This document shows positions 54,841 to 63,145 of a stretch of 64,000 nt of DNA, one piece after another (positions within the stretch are counted from its first letter, which is position 1; every line of letters starts with the position of its first letter). A program made the translations under genes and the position numbers. The DNA comes from Lacrimispora sphenoides (GTDB lineage: Bacteria > Bacillota > Clostridia > Lachnospirales > Lachnospiraceae). The stretch is taken from NCBI RefSeq assembly GCF_900105215.1, contig NZ_FOIP01000002.1, positions 434,001-498,000 on the forward strand, read 5' to 3'. The notes beneath the pieces were generated by a model. It saw only the letters and a list, made by a program, of their open reading frames with translations, did no database searches and was not told the origin of the DNA.

Positions 54841-55452
54841 ATGAAAATATATCTGATACGCCACGGACAAACTGACTGGAACATCCAGGGTAAAATCCAG
54901 GGGAGCCACGATATTCCTCTTAATGAAACGGGCCGAAGGCAGGCGGAGCTGCTGGCAAAGGGCATGGATTCACGCCCGGTTTTAAGGATCTTTTCCAGTA
55001 CCTTAACTCGTGCCATGGAAACAGCCGAAAAGATCAGAAGCAGGCAAAAGGTGGAAATATGTTCCATGCCCCAGCTTATTGAAGTGGAATTTGGCAAATG
55101 GGAAGGCATGACGTGGGATGAGATCATGGAAGCGTATCCAGAGGAATATAAACGGTGGGCTTTATGTCCTGATGAAGCGTCTCCTCCAGGGGGGGAAAAC
55201 CGGGACCAGGTTTTAAACCGCTGTGTGTGGGCGGTGAAGGAAATATTAAGAATCACCGGCGGCAGAGAGGATGTTGCTATTGTATCCCACGGCGCCACCA
55301 TCGCCTATCTTGTCTCCTATATGATGCAAAATCATCCGGAGGTGGAAAGCATTATTGTAGAAAATGCAAGCATTACAACGGTTAATTACAGTCCGCTGAC
55401 GGAAGATTTCATGCTGCTGGAGATGAACGATATTTCCCACATGGAGGAATAA
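54841..55452 (+). CDS. Histidine phosphatase (phosphoglycerate mutase-like)
   Basis: A 203-residue 2H-phosphatase: N-terminal IRHGQTDWN with the phospho-accepting His, SSTLTRAMETAEKI, EVEFGKWEGMTWDE and the second catalytic His in VAIVSHGATIAYL. Related proteins include CobC and broad-specificity phosphatases; the substrate is unclear. It starts 18 bp after the sigma-like gene. Confidence 0.88.
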   Translation: MKIYLIRHGQTDWNIQGKIQGSHDIPLNETGRRQAELLAKGMDSRPVLRIFSSTLTRAMETAEKIRSRQKVEICSMPQLIEVEFGKWEGMTWDEIMEAYPEEYKRWALCPDEASPPGGENRDQVLNRCVWAVKEILRITGGREDVAIVSHGATIAYLVSYMMQNHPEVESIIVENASITTVNYSPLTEDFMLLEMNDISHMEE

Positions 55453-55458
55453 AAAAAG

Positions 55459-55522
55459 CCCCTTTTAAAGAGGGGAAGAATAGAAGAAGCAAGGAAGCCT
55501 TTTGGCCTCCTTGCTTCTCTTG
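55459..55522. terminator. Double hairpin terminator between convergent genes
   Basis: CCCCT-TTTAAAG-AGGGG is followed by a larger stem (GAAGCAAGGAAGCC and GGCCTCCTTGCTTC), serving both flanking genes. Confidence 0.75.
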
Positions 55523-55531
55523 AACCAGTAC

Positions 55532-55849
55532 TTAATCAAATAGTGTTTCTATGAGGATTTTCACCATGGAAGGGGTGGTGCGGATATAAAGCATATCCCT
55601 TCCAGCACAGCGCAGGGAGGTCTGCATAAGAACCTCCATTGGAGCGGAATCGTCAAAGATGCTGACCATGTTTGCACATGATTCCACAATGGAGTTAAGC
55701 TGCCCGGCCTTTTCAATGAACTTTTTAATGTGTTCTTCTTGAAGCTGCAGGCACACCTCCAGATAGGGACTTTGTTCCTCTTTCTTTAAGCGGGCGTTTT
55801 CAAATGAATATTTTTGGGATAAGTCCTTTAATTGCTGATGAAGATCCAT
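55532..55849 (-). CDS. Conserved hypothetical coiled-coil protein
   Basis: A 105-residue soluble protein. The first two thirds are helical and heptad-like (HQQLKDLSQKYSFENARLKK, QLQEEHIKKFIEKAGQLNSI). The family is not recognised. AAGGAGTG precedes the ATG and a promoter (TTGAAA, 17-bp spacer, TATAGT on the minus strand, 55914-55886) lies just upstream. Confidence 0.65.
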   Translation of the reverse strand: MDLHQQLKDLSQKYSFENARLKKEEQSPYLEVCLQLQEEHIKKFIEKAGQLNSIVESCANMVSIFDDSAPMEVLMQTSLRCAGRDMLYIRTTPSMVKILIETLFD

Positions 55850-55885
55850 AAATCTAGCACTCCTTTATTAAAAAAATCTTTTATT

Positions 55886-55914
55886 ACTATAGTTCAAATT
55901 TTTCAAATTTTCAA
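55886..55914 (-). promoter_or_regulatory. Promoter of the coiled-coil gene
   Basis: Minus strand TTGAAA (55914-55909), 17-bp spacer, TATAGT (55891-55886). The surrounding DNA has CAAATTTT-type direct repeats. The rest of 55915-56159 holds the purL upstream region, with TATGAT at 56085-56090 as a candidate -10; no purine riboswitch motif is recognised. Confidence 0.6.
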
Positions 55915-56159
55915 GTATTTTTATAAAAAATGTCGAATTTTGTCAAATTGCGTCGAAGGGGAAGGAGACCAGATGAAACATAAGGCTGGCTAATGATTTT
56001 CTTCTGCCGATGGCATCAATTATATTAACTATACTGATTAATAACATAAGATATATTAATTTCTCTAATCTATATAACTTGTGGTATGATTAATACACGA
56101 GAATAACAGGGAAATTCCTGTCCTGATAAACCATGGGGAGTTTTTGCAAGGAGGAAAAT

Positions 56160-59100
56160 ATGAGTGTAAGAAGAGTGTATGTTGAGAAAAAAACGGCCTA
56201 TGCCGTTAAGGCGATGGAATTAAGAGAAGAAATTGCAGGCTATCTTGGTATCAATACGGTGACCGGTGTGAGGGTGCTGATCCGCTATGATGTGGAGGCC
56301 CTGTCCGACGAAGTTTATGGATTGGCTCTTACCGCTGTATTTTCAGAGCCTCCCGTGGATGAGGTTTATGAAGAGGCTTTCCCAAAAGAGGAAGGGGATG
56401 TGTTTTTTACCGTAGAGTACTTACCGGGCCAGTTTGACCAGCGGGCTGATTCCGCAGAGCAGTGCGTAAAGCTGTTAAAAGAAGATGAAGAGCCTGTGAT
56501 CCGGTCCGCAACCACCTATGTGATTTCCGGCGTACTTACAGATGCCCAGATTGCCGACATCAAATCCTACTGCATCAACCCCGTGGATTCCAGAGAAGCA
56601 GAGGAAAGAAAGCCGGAGACGCTTGCCGCAATGTTTGATACTCCTTTAGATGTGATTATGTTTGATGGTTTTACGGATCTTACAGAAGATGCATTAATGG
56701 AACTATATGAGTCCTTAAATCTGGCAATGACCTTTAAGGATTTTCTTCATATCCGGAATTACTATAAAAAGGAAGAACAAAGAGACCCGTCAATGACAGA
56801 GATAAGGGTCCTTGATACCTATTGGTCGGATCACTGCCGCCACACTACTTTCCAGACGGAATTAAGGGATGTGACATTTCGTTCGGGAGATTACCGCAAA
56901 CCCATTGAGGATACCTACAGACAGTACCTGGCAGACCGGGAGGTGGTCTTAAAGGGAAAAGACGGTAAGTTTGCGTGTCTTATGGATCTTGCTCTCCTGG
57001 CGATGAAGAAGCTACGCATGGAGGGAAAAGTGGAGGATTTGGAAGTATCCGATGAGATCAACGCCTGCAGCATCGTGGTCCCGGTCCTGATTGACGGTGT
57101 AGAAGAGGAATGGCTGGTGAATTTCAAAAATGAAACCCACAATCATCCTACGGAGATCGAGCCCTTTGGCGGTGCGGCAACCTGCCTTGGAGGAGCGATC
57201 CGTGACCCCCTTTCCGGCCGCACTTACGTATATCAGGCTATGCGGGTAACAGGAGCAGCTGACCCAACAAAGCCATTGAGCGAAACATTAAAGGGAAAAC
57301 TTCCTCAGAGAAAGATCGTGACAGGAGCTGCAGACGGCTACAGTTCCTACGGAAACCAGATCGGACTGGCAACCGGATATGTAAAGGAGATTTACCATCC
57401 GGATTATGTGGCAAAGAGAATGGAAATAGGCGCCGTCATAGGTGCTGCCCCAAGAAAAAATGTCATCCGGGAGACTTCAGATCCGGGAGATTTGATCATT
57501 CTCCTTGGGGGCCGTACCGGACGGGACGGCTGCGGCGGAGCCACCGGCTCCTCCAAGGTCCATACGGAAGCCTCCATTGAGACTTGCGGAGCAGAGGTCC
57601 AGAAGGGGAACGCGCCTACAGAACGAAAGATACAGCGTTTGTTCCGAAGAGAAGAAGTGAGCAGGCTCATTAAGAAATGCAATGATTTTGGTGCGGGAGG
57701 AGTGTCGGTTGCCATAGGAGAACTGGCAGACGGCCTGCTGATCGATTTAGATAAGGTTCCGAAGAAATACGCAGGACTGGATGGTACGGAGATTGCCATT
57801 TCTGAGTCTCAGGAACGCATGGCGGTTGTGGTTGATCCAAAAGATGCAGACCGGTTCCTGGCCTATGCGGCAGAGGAAAACTTAGAGGCATTAGTAGTCG
57901 CAGAGGTAAGGTCAGAGCCAAGGCTTGTGATGAATTGGAGAGGAAAGGCCATTGTAGACATCAGCCGGGCTTTCCTGGATACTAACGGAGCCCATCAGGA
58001 AGCCTCGGTTGTTGTGGAAGTCCCTGACAGAGAACCAGGCGCATTTATGAGACAGGAGATCGCAGATGTCAGGGAAGCCTGGCTGAAGCTGCTTTCTGAC
58101 TTAAATGTCTGCTCTCAGAAAGGTCTTGTGGAAATGTTTGACGGTTCCATAGGGGCGGGAAGCGTGTTCATGCCCTATGGGGGCAGGTACCAGCTGACAG
58201 AGACTCAGACCATGGTGGCAAAGCTTCCGGTGCTTCATGGAAAGACGGATACCGTAACTATGATGAGCTGCGGCTTTGATCCTTATCTGTCAAACTGGAG
58301 CCCCTATCATGGCGCAGTATATGCGGTATTGTCCTCTGTTGCAAAAATCGTGGCATCAGGCGGCGATTACAGAAGAATCCGCTTTACCTTCCAGGAATAT
58401 TTCCGCAGGATGACTGATGATCCGGCGCGTTGGAGCCAGCCCTTTTCCGCCCTCCTTGGGGCATACAGCGCCCAGATTGGATTTGGGCTTCCTTCCATCG
58501 GAGGAAAAGACAGTATGTCAGGCACCTTTCGTGACATTGATGTGCCGCCCACCCTTGTTTCCTTTGCTGTGGATGTTGCAGAAGGGAAGCATGTCATTAC
58601 GCCGGAATTTAAGAAGGCGGGAAGCAAGATCGTGGTATTCCGGATTGTAAAGGATTCCTATGATCTTCCGGTATACAGCCAGGTCATGAAAGGCTATGAA
58701 GCGTTGTTTGAAGATATCTGCGCAGGGCGCATCCTATCCGCCTATGCCGTAGAGAGCCACGGGATCTGTGAGGCGGTCAGCAAGATGGCCTTTGGAAACC
58801 GAATGGGCATAAGGATCAGTAATAACGTAGACCCAGGTGAATTCTTTAAGGCCGGCTGGGGAGATGTGATATGTGAAGTTCCGGAAGAAAGGCTTGAGGA
58901 ACTGACTGTCTCCTATACTGTCATCGGTGAAGTCACTGATGGGGGCGTGTTTGAATACGGCGGCACAGCCATTGCCATAGATGAGGCGCTGAACGCATGG
59001 ACTAAACCACTGGAAGATGTATTCCCAACGGTGTCAGGGGCAGAAAAGACTCCTGTTTCAGAGCGGCTTTATGATACAAAGGATATTTATGTCTGCAGGA

Positions 59101-59909
59101 ATAAGGTAGCAAAGCCTAATGTATTTATTCCGGTGTTTCCTGGTACAAACTGTGAATACGACAGTGAAAGAGCTTTTAATAGAGCAGGAGCCAATGTGGT
59201 GACAAAGGTGTTTCGGAATTTAACGGCCCAGGATATCAGGGAATCGGTGGAAGTCTACCGCAGGGAAATATCCAAAGCCCAGATCGTCATGTTTCCCGGA
59301 GGATTTTCCGCAGGCGACGAACCGGATGGCTCTGCCAAGTTCTTTGCCAACCTATTCCGGAATCAGGTGATCAAGGAGGAAATCGGGAAGCTGTTAAATG
59401 AAAGGGATGGCCTGATGTTAGGAATCTGCAATGGCTTTCAGGCTTTAATAAAGCTAGGGCTTGTGCCGGAAGGAATGATCACAGAGCAAAGGGAAGATTC
59501 CCCTACGCTGGCGATGAATACCATTGGCCGCCATGTTTCCAAGATGGTTTATACAAAGGTGGTGACGAATAAGTCACCGTGGCTTTCAGGGGCAGAATTA
59601 GGAGGCGTTTACTGCAATCCGGCTTCTCATGGAGAAGGACGGTTCATTGCAGGGGAGGAATGGATCAAGCGTCTGTTTGACAATGGACAGGTAGCTACTC
59701 AGTATGTGGATGACAAGGGATGCCCTACCATGGATGAGTGCTGGAATCCTAACGGATCTTTCATGGCGGTTGAGGGCATTACAAGCCCTGACGGGCGGAT
59801 CCTGGGCAAGATGGCTCATTCCGAACGACGCGGCGAATCGGTGGCCATGAACATTTACGGTGAGCAGGATATGAAGATTTTTGAATCCGGTGTGAAATAT
59901 TTCCAGTGA
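56160..59909 (+). CDS. purL: Phosphoribosylformylglycinamidine synthase (single chain)
   Basis: Fourth step of purine synthesis, converting FGAR, glutamine and ATP to FGAM. The 1249-residue protein joins PurS-, PurL- and PurQ-like parts: the synthetase core contains DTYWSDHCRHTTF, FKNETHNHPTEIEPFGGAAT and GGKDSM; the C-terminal glutaminase has the nucleophile in MLGICNGFQAL and a following catalytic His (ASHGEGRF). The start at 56160 follows AAGGAGG; an ATG 9 codons earlier is not needed. It is monocistronic, with its own terminator. Confidence 0.96.
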   Translation: MSVRRVYVEKKTAYAVKAMELREEIAGYLGINTVTGVRVLIRYDVEALSDEVYGLALTAVFSEPPVDEVYEEAFPKEEGDVFFTVEYLPGQFDQRADSAEQCVKLLKEDEEPVIRSATTYVISGVLTDAQIADIKSYCINPVDSREAEERKPETLAAMFDTPLDVIMFDGFTDLTEDALMELYESLNLAMTFKDFLHIRNYYKKEEQRDPSMTEIRVLDTYWSDHCRHTTFQTELRDVTFRSGDYRKPIEDTYRQYLADREVVLKGKDGKFACLMDLALLAMKKLRMEGKVEDLEVSDEINACSIVVPVLIDGVEEEWLVNFKNETHNHPTEIEPFGGAATCLGGAIRDPLSGRTYVYQAMRVTGAADPTKPLSETLKGKLPQRKIVTGAADGYSSYGNQIGLATGYVKEIYHPDYVAKRMEIGAVIGAAPRKNVIRETSDPGDLIILLGGRTGRDGCGGATGSSKVHTEASIETCGAEVQKGNAPTERKIQRLFRREEVSRLIKKCNDFGAGGVSVAIGELADGLLIDLDKVPKKYAGLDGTEIAISESQERMAVVVDPKDADRFLAYAAEENLEALVVAEVRSEPRLVMNWRGKAIVDISRAFLDTNGAHQEASVVVEVPDREPGAFMRQEIADVREAWLKLLSDLNVCSQKGLVEMFDGSIGAGSVFMPYGGRYQLTETQTMVAKLPVLHGKTDTVTMMSCGFDPYLSNWSPYHGAVYAVLSSVAKIVASGGDYRRIRFTFQEYFRRMTDDPARWSQPFSALLGAYSAQIGFGLPSIGGKDSMSGTFRDIDVPPTLVSFAVDVAEGKHVITPEFKKAGSKIVVFRIVKDSYDLPVYSQVMKGYEALFEDICAGRILSAYAVESHGICEAVSKMAFGNRMGIRISNNVDPGEFFKAGWGDVICEVPEERLEELTVSYTVIGEVTDGGVFEYGGTAIAIDEALNAWTKPLEDVFPTVSGAEKTPVSERLYDTKDIYVCRNKVAKPNVFIPVFPGTNCEYDSERAFNRAGANVVTKVFRNLTAQDIRESVEVYRREISKAQIVMFPGGFSAGDEPDGSAKFFANLFRNQVIKEEIGKLLNERDGLMLGICNGFQALIKLGLVPEGMITEQREDSPTLAMNTIGRHVSKMVYTKVVTNKSPWLSGAELGGVYCNPASHGEGRFIAGEEWIKRLFDNGQVATQYVDDKGCPTMDECWNPNGSFMAVEGITSPDGRILGKMAHSERRGESVAMNIYGEQDMKIFESGVKYFQ

Positions 59910-59965
59910 GCTTAGGCAGTTCCCTGTATGTAGAAATCATTCATAAAAATATAGTAATACAAAGC

Positions 59966-60017
59966 AAAAAGCGTTTCTTCTGCGGATGGCATCCGGGGAA
60001 GAAACGCTTTTTGTTTT
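59966..60017 (+). terminator. Rho-independent terminator of purL
   Basis: AAAAAGCGTTTCTTC and GAAGAAACGCTTTTT form a perfect 15-bp outer stem, with an inner GATGGCATC palindrome and a following T-rich stretch. Confidence 0.92.
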
Positions 60018-60019
60018 TA

Positions 60020-60097
60020 GCCGGTTAAAATCGTAACGTTTTTTAACGGCCGAAAGATGTATTCTCGCTTGACAATCCATAAATTTAAGCCTATGAT
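60020..60097 (+). promoter_or_regulatory. Promoter of the KimA-like permease with upstream dyad
   Basis: TTGACA at 60069-60074 and TATGAT at 60092-60097 with a 17-bp spacer. Upstream, GCCGGTTAAAA (60020-60030) mirrors TTTTTTAACGGC (60039-60050), a possible regulator site. Confidence 0.65.
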
Positions 60098-60162
60098 TCA
60101 TCAGGTGTATTTTTATATAGTATTGAGATCATTGGCATTACTAAAATTAAGGAAAGAGGATT

Positions 60163-62097
60163 ATGTATCAGAGAGGACATACGGATATGCATTCAAAGAG
60201 AAAGATAAAAAATATATTGTTGGGAAATACATTGAGAAGCAATGATCTGGAAGGCGAAAAGATGGGGATCCTTTGGGGAGTTCCCATTATGTCAAGTGAT
60301 GCGGTTTCCTCAGTGGCGTATGCAATTGAAGAAATGCTGCTGGTTCTGGCTCCGGTTCTGGGACTGTCGGCGGTTCATTACCTTGGATATATTACATTAC
60401 CGATCATACTGCTGTTTTTAGTTTTAGCTTTTTCCTATTCGCAGATTATTGCTAACTACCCTAATGGCGGAGGCGCCTATATCGTATCTTCTGAAAATAT
60501 TGGAAGAGGCTCATCAATGGTAGCCGCCTCAGCCCTGATTATTGATTATGTAATGACGGTAGCAGTCAGCCTTTCTGCTGCAACGGCAGCCCTCATTTCC
60601 GCTTTTCCGGAATTTGCAGATTACCGCTTGTTGTTTGCCCTGCTTTTTCTATGTACCATTACACTCCTTAATTTAAGGGGAATGAAGGAGTCTTCCAAGC
60701 TATTCGGAGCTCCTACTTATGTTTTTATCATTATTATGCTGGTACTTATTACAACCGGATTTGTAAGGCTGATAACGGGGAATTTACCGCCAGTCCATTA
60801 TTCAGAAACGATTCAGCCTGTTGCAGGCGGAGCCGGAACGATCTCACTGTTCCTGCTGCTCAGAGCCTTTTCTTCCGGATGTTCGGCCCTCACTGGAGTG
60901 GAAGCCGTGAGCAATGCGGTTCCAAGCTTTCGTGAACCGTCACAGCGGAACGCCAAACGTGTACTTTTTATTCTGGTAGGGATCATTATCACCATTCTCG
61001 GAGGTTCGGTGCTGCTGGTTACTTCTTTAAATATCATTCCTTTAGAGGGAAAGACGGTGATCTCCCAGCTTGGCATGGCAGTGTTTGGACCAGGGCCAAT
61101 GTTTTATATTCTACAGTTTGCAACCTCCCTTATTTTGTTGTTGGCTGCAAATACTGCATATAACGGTCTGCCTACGTTGCTGGCGATCCTCGCGGAGGAT
61201 GGATTTGTGCCCCGTCAATTCATGCACCGCGGGACCAGGCTCAGCTTTTCCAATGGAATTATGTTCATCTTTTTTGCAGTAGCATTTTTGCTGATTGTAT
61301 TTAAAGCAGAGACCCATTATCTGATCCCCTTTTATGCCATCGGAGTTTTCTTGTCATTTACCTTGTCCCAGTATGGAATGCTGGCCAGATGGATCCGGGT
61401 GAAAGGAAATGGCTATTGGTATAAAATGTGTATAAACGGCCTTGGTGCAATTATGACGGCTACGGGAACAGTCATTGTATTTGTGACTAAATTTTCACAA
61501 GGTGCCTGGGCGCTTGCCATTCTCATACCGGTTCTTGTTTATATTATGCACCGTATTGAAACTCACTATCAGTTTGTCGGCCGGCAGCTGGTAGTAAACG
61601 ACTTTATGTCCCATTATCACAAAAGCACCAGTCATGACACCAATCTTTGCATTGTACTGACTGGAGGAATTAACCGGTCCGTGCTGAAAGCGTTAAATTA
61701 TGCAAATTTAATCACTACCAATGTGGTTGCTCTGCACATAGCTACAGATGAGAAACAAAGTCAGCAGCTTCAGAAAAAATGGAGGGAAACAGGAATTGAT
61801 ATACCTCTTGAGGTCATCATGTCTCCTTACCGGGAGCTTATTGAACCGGTGGAAGAGTATATCAGCAAAAAAGAAGCCGATCTGCTTCCGGGAGAAATGA
61901 TCACAGTGGTTATGTCCCGTTTTATGGAAGAGAGCTGGTTTGCCAATATTCTTCATAACCAGACCACTTATTTCATAATTCAGAGGCTGAGAAAGCACAG
62001 AAATGTTTCTATGGTTCTGGTCCCATATATTTACAGTACGGCATTTAAGCCTGCTCCAAAGCAGATAGACGAAAATACGGAAAAAGGAAGGGCATAA
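60163..62097 (+). CDS. APC-family permease, KimA-like potassium/amino acid transporter
   Basis: A 644-residue membrane protein with about 12 helices (GVPIMSSDAVSSVAYAIEEM at the N-terminus, PNGGGAYIVSSENIGRG in an early helix) and a cytoplasmic C-terminal domain of about 160 residues. Length and layout match the KimA (YdaO) group of high-affinity K+ importers more than classic amino acid permeases. Start: AAAGAGGA before ATG 60163; an ATG at 60190 is an alternative. In Bacillus this gene is under a c-di-AMP riboswitch, but the 65-nt leader here is too short for one. Substrate is inference. Confidence 0.8.
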   Translation: MYQRGHTDMHSKRKIKNILLGNTLRSNDLEGEKMGILWGVPIMSSDAVSSVAYAIEEMLLVLAPVLGLSAVHYLGYITLPIILLFLVLAFSYSQIIANYPNGGGAYIVSSENIGRGSSMVAASALIIDYVMTVAVSLSAATAALISAFPEFADYRLLFALLFLCTITLLNLRGMKESSKLFGAPTYVFIIIMLVLITTGFVRLITGNLPPVHYSETIQPVAGGAGTISLFLLLRAFSSGCSALTGVEAVSNAVPSFREPSQRNAKRVLFILVGIIITILGGSVLLVTSLNIIPLEGKTVISQLGMAVFGPGPMFYILQFATSLILLLAANTAYNGLPTLLAILAEDGFVPRQFMHRGTRLSFSNGIMFIFFAVAFLLIVFKAETHYLIPFYAIGVFLSFTLSQYGMLARWIRVKGNGYWYKMCINGLGAIMTATGTVIVFVTKFSQGAWALAILIPVLVYIMHRIETHYQFVGRQLVVNDFMSHYHKSTSHDTNLCIVLTGGINRSVLKALNYANLITTNVVALHIATDEKQSQQLQKKWRETGIDIPLEVIMSPYRELIEPVEEYISKKEADLLPGEMITVVMSRFMEESWFANILHNQTTYFIIQRLRKHRNVSMVLVPYIYSTAFKPAPKQIDENTEKGRA

Positions 62098-62121
62098 AGA
62101 ACATAAAGAACATAAAGAACA
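62094..62121 (+). repeat. Three 9-bp tandem repeats
   Basis: ATAAAGAAC occurs three times in a row, beginning at the stop codon of the permease gene. It is a small variable-number-type repeat. Confidence 0.85.
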
Positions 62122-62134
62122 TGCAGTAAAGCCT

Positions 62135-62929
62135 TTATGCCTGAATCGGCAGATACACTTCAATGTAATTGATAGGTGTATCTGCCATTTTTTCCTGATT
62201 TTCTTTTGCGGTATCCTTAAAGGCGCAGCTTAATAAGTGCCCGCTGTAGGCAACTCCGAGAGGAGAATATCCTTTTTGTCTTGCCCAGTCAGCCGCGTCT
62301 AAAACGGCCTGTGATACTAAAACAGGGCTTTCTGATTCAACCACGGTATATACACAGCGTTCCTGCTTTAGTAAGGGATAGCCGTTTAATGCCTGTTTTA
62401 ATTTCATAATGGAAGCAGTATCCTCAGCGATCATGAAGAATTCGTTTATCTGGTTCGCCTGGTTCTCCTCTATCCCATATTCCTGGCAGATATAGCATAA
62501 ATCAGAGATACCTTCTTGATTGATGAAGTGATTATCCGGCATCTGGTAATGGGGAGGCATGGGCCTTTGGTCATAACGGTTTAAATATTTTTCTACGTTT
62601 TTATAGTGTTTCTGCAAATGAGTCAGATGGATGAGGGATTGCCGGTGCTTTTCCATCTGTTGTTTTTCTTCAGTAATTTTTTCCTGAATCATGGAGCAGT
62701 AGGAAGGAAAGGAGCTTTTATACAGGATACGGCCGATATCCTCGATACTGAAGTTTAGTCTGCGGTAAAACATGATGCTTGAAAGTTTTTTAATATCTTC
62801 ATATGTATAGGTTCGGTAACCATTTTTTTGCTTTTCCGGTTGTATGATTCCCTTTTTTTCATAAAAGCGAAGGGTATCACGGCTTAGACCTAAACGGTCG
62901 GAAACTTCTCCAATGGTGTATTTTTTCAT
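62135..62929 (-). CDS. MerR-family transcriptional regulator with GyrI-like domain
   Basis: A 264-residue activator. The N-terminal MerR HTH (YTIGEVSDRLGLSRDTLRFY, then GYRTYTYEDIKKL) and a dimerisation coiled coil lead into a C-terminal effector-binding domain (about 150-264). Convergent with the KimA-like gene and divergent from the oxidoreductase at 63146. The ligand is not evident; multidrug- or redox-responsive relatives are common. Confidence 0.88.
   Translation of the reverse strand: MKKYTIGEVSDRLGLSRDTLRFYEKKGIIQPEKQKNGYRTYTYEDIKKLSSIMFYRRLNFSIEDIGRILYKSSFPSYCSMIQEKITEEKQQMEKHRQSLIHLTHLQKHYKNVEKYLNRYDQRPMPPHYQMPDNHFINQEGISDLCYICQEYGIEENQANQINEFFMIAEDTASIMKLKQALNGYPLLKQERCVYTVVESESPVLVSQAVLDAADWARQKGYSPLGVAYSGHLLSCAFKDTAKENQEKMADTPINYIEVYLPIQA
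62148..62195 (+). terminator. Permease terminator embedded in the merR 3' coding region
   Basis: GGCAGATACACTT at 62148-62160 and AGGTGTATCTGCC at 62174-62186 form a 13-pair stem with ATTTTTTCC after it. It lies wholly inside the final codons of the convergent merR gene. Confidence 0.8.
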
Positions 62930-63060
62930 TTTGATTCCTCTTTACAGTCCGCATTTCAAACGGGTCAAAACTTGCTTACGTAGATAGTTTACCATAAAAA
63001 CACGTATTTTCAGCTTTACGGTTTTCTTTCTATGCTTACGAATTATTAACGGAAAGAAGT

Positions 63061-63088
63061 TTGAAATCGTAAAAAACTATGTTATGAT
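63061..63088 (+). promoter_or_regulatory. Promoter of the FAD oxidoreductase
   Basis: TTGAAA at 63061-63066 and TATGAT at 63083-63088 with a 16-bp spacer, 58 bp before the gene. Confidence 0.6.
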
Positions 63089-63145
63089 AGAAGCAGAAAT
63101 AAAGCTTGTACTTACAAAAGAAGCTTGAGAAGGGGGTATTTTTAC

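Noticed and set aside
55950..56159. Possible purine riboswitch before purL
   Set aside because: The conserved purine-aptamer loops are not visible; the region is simply AT-rich with a promoter.
60098..60162. Possible c-di-AMP riboswitch before the KimA-like gene
   Set aside because: Only about 60 nt separate the predicted transcription start from the ATG, too short for that aptamer.
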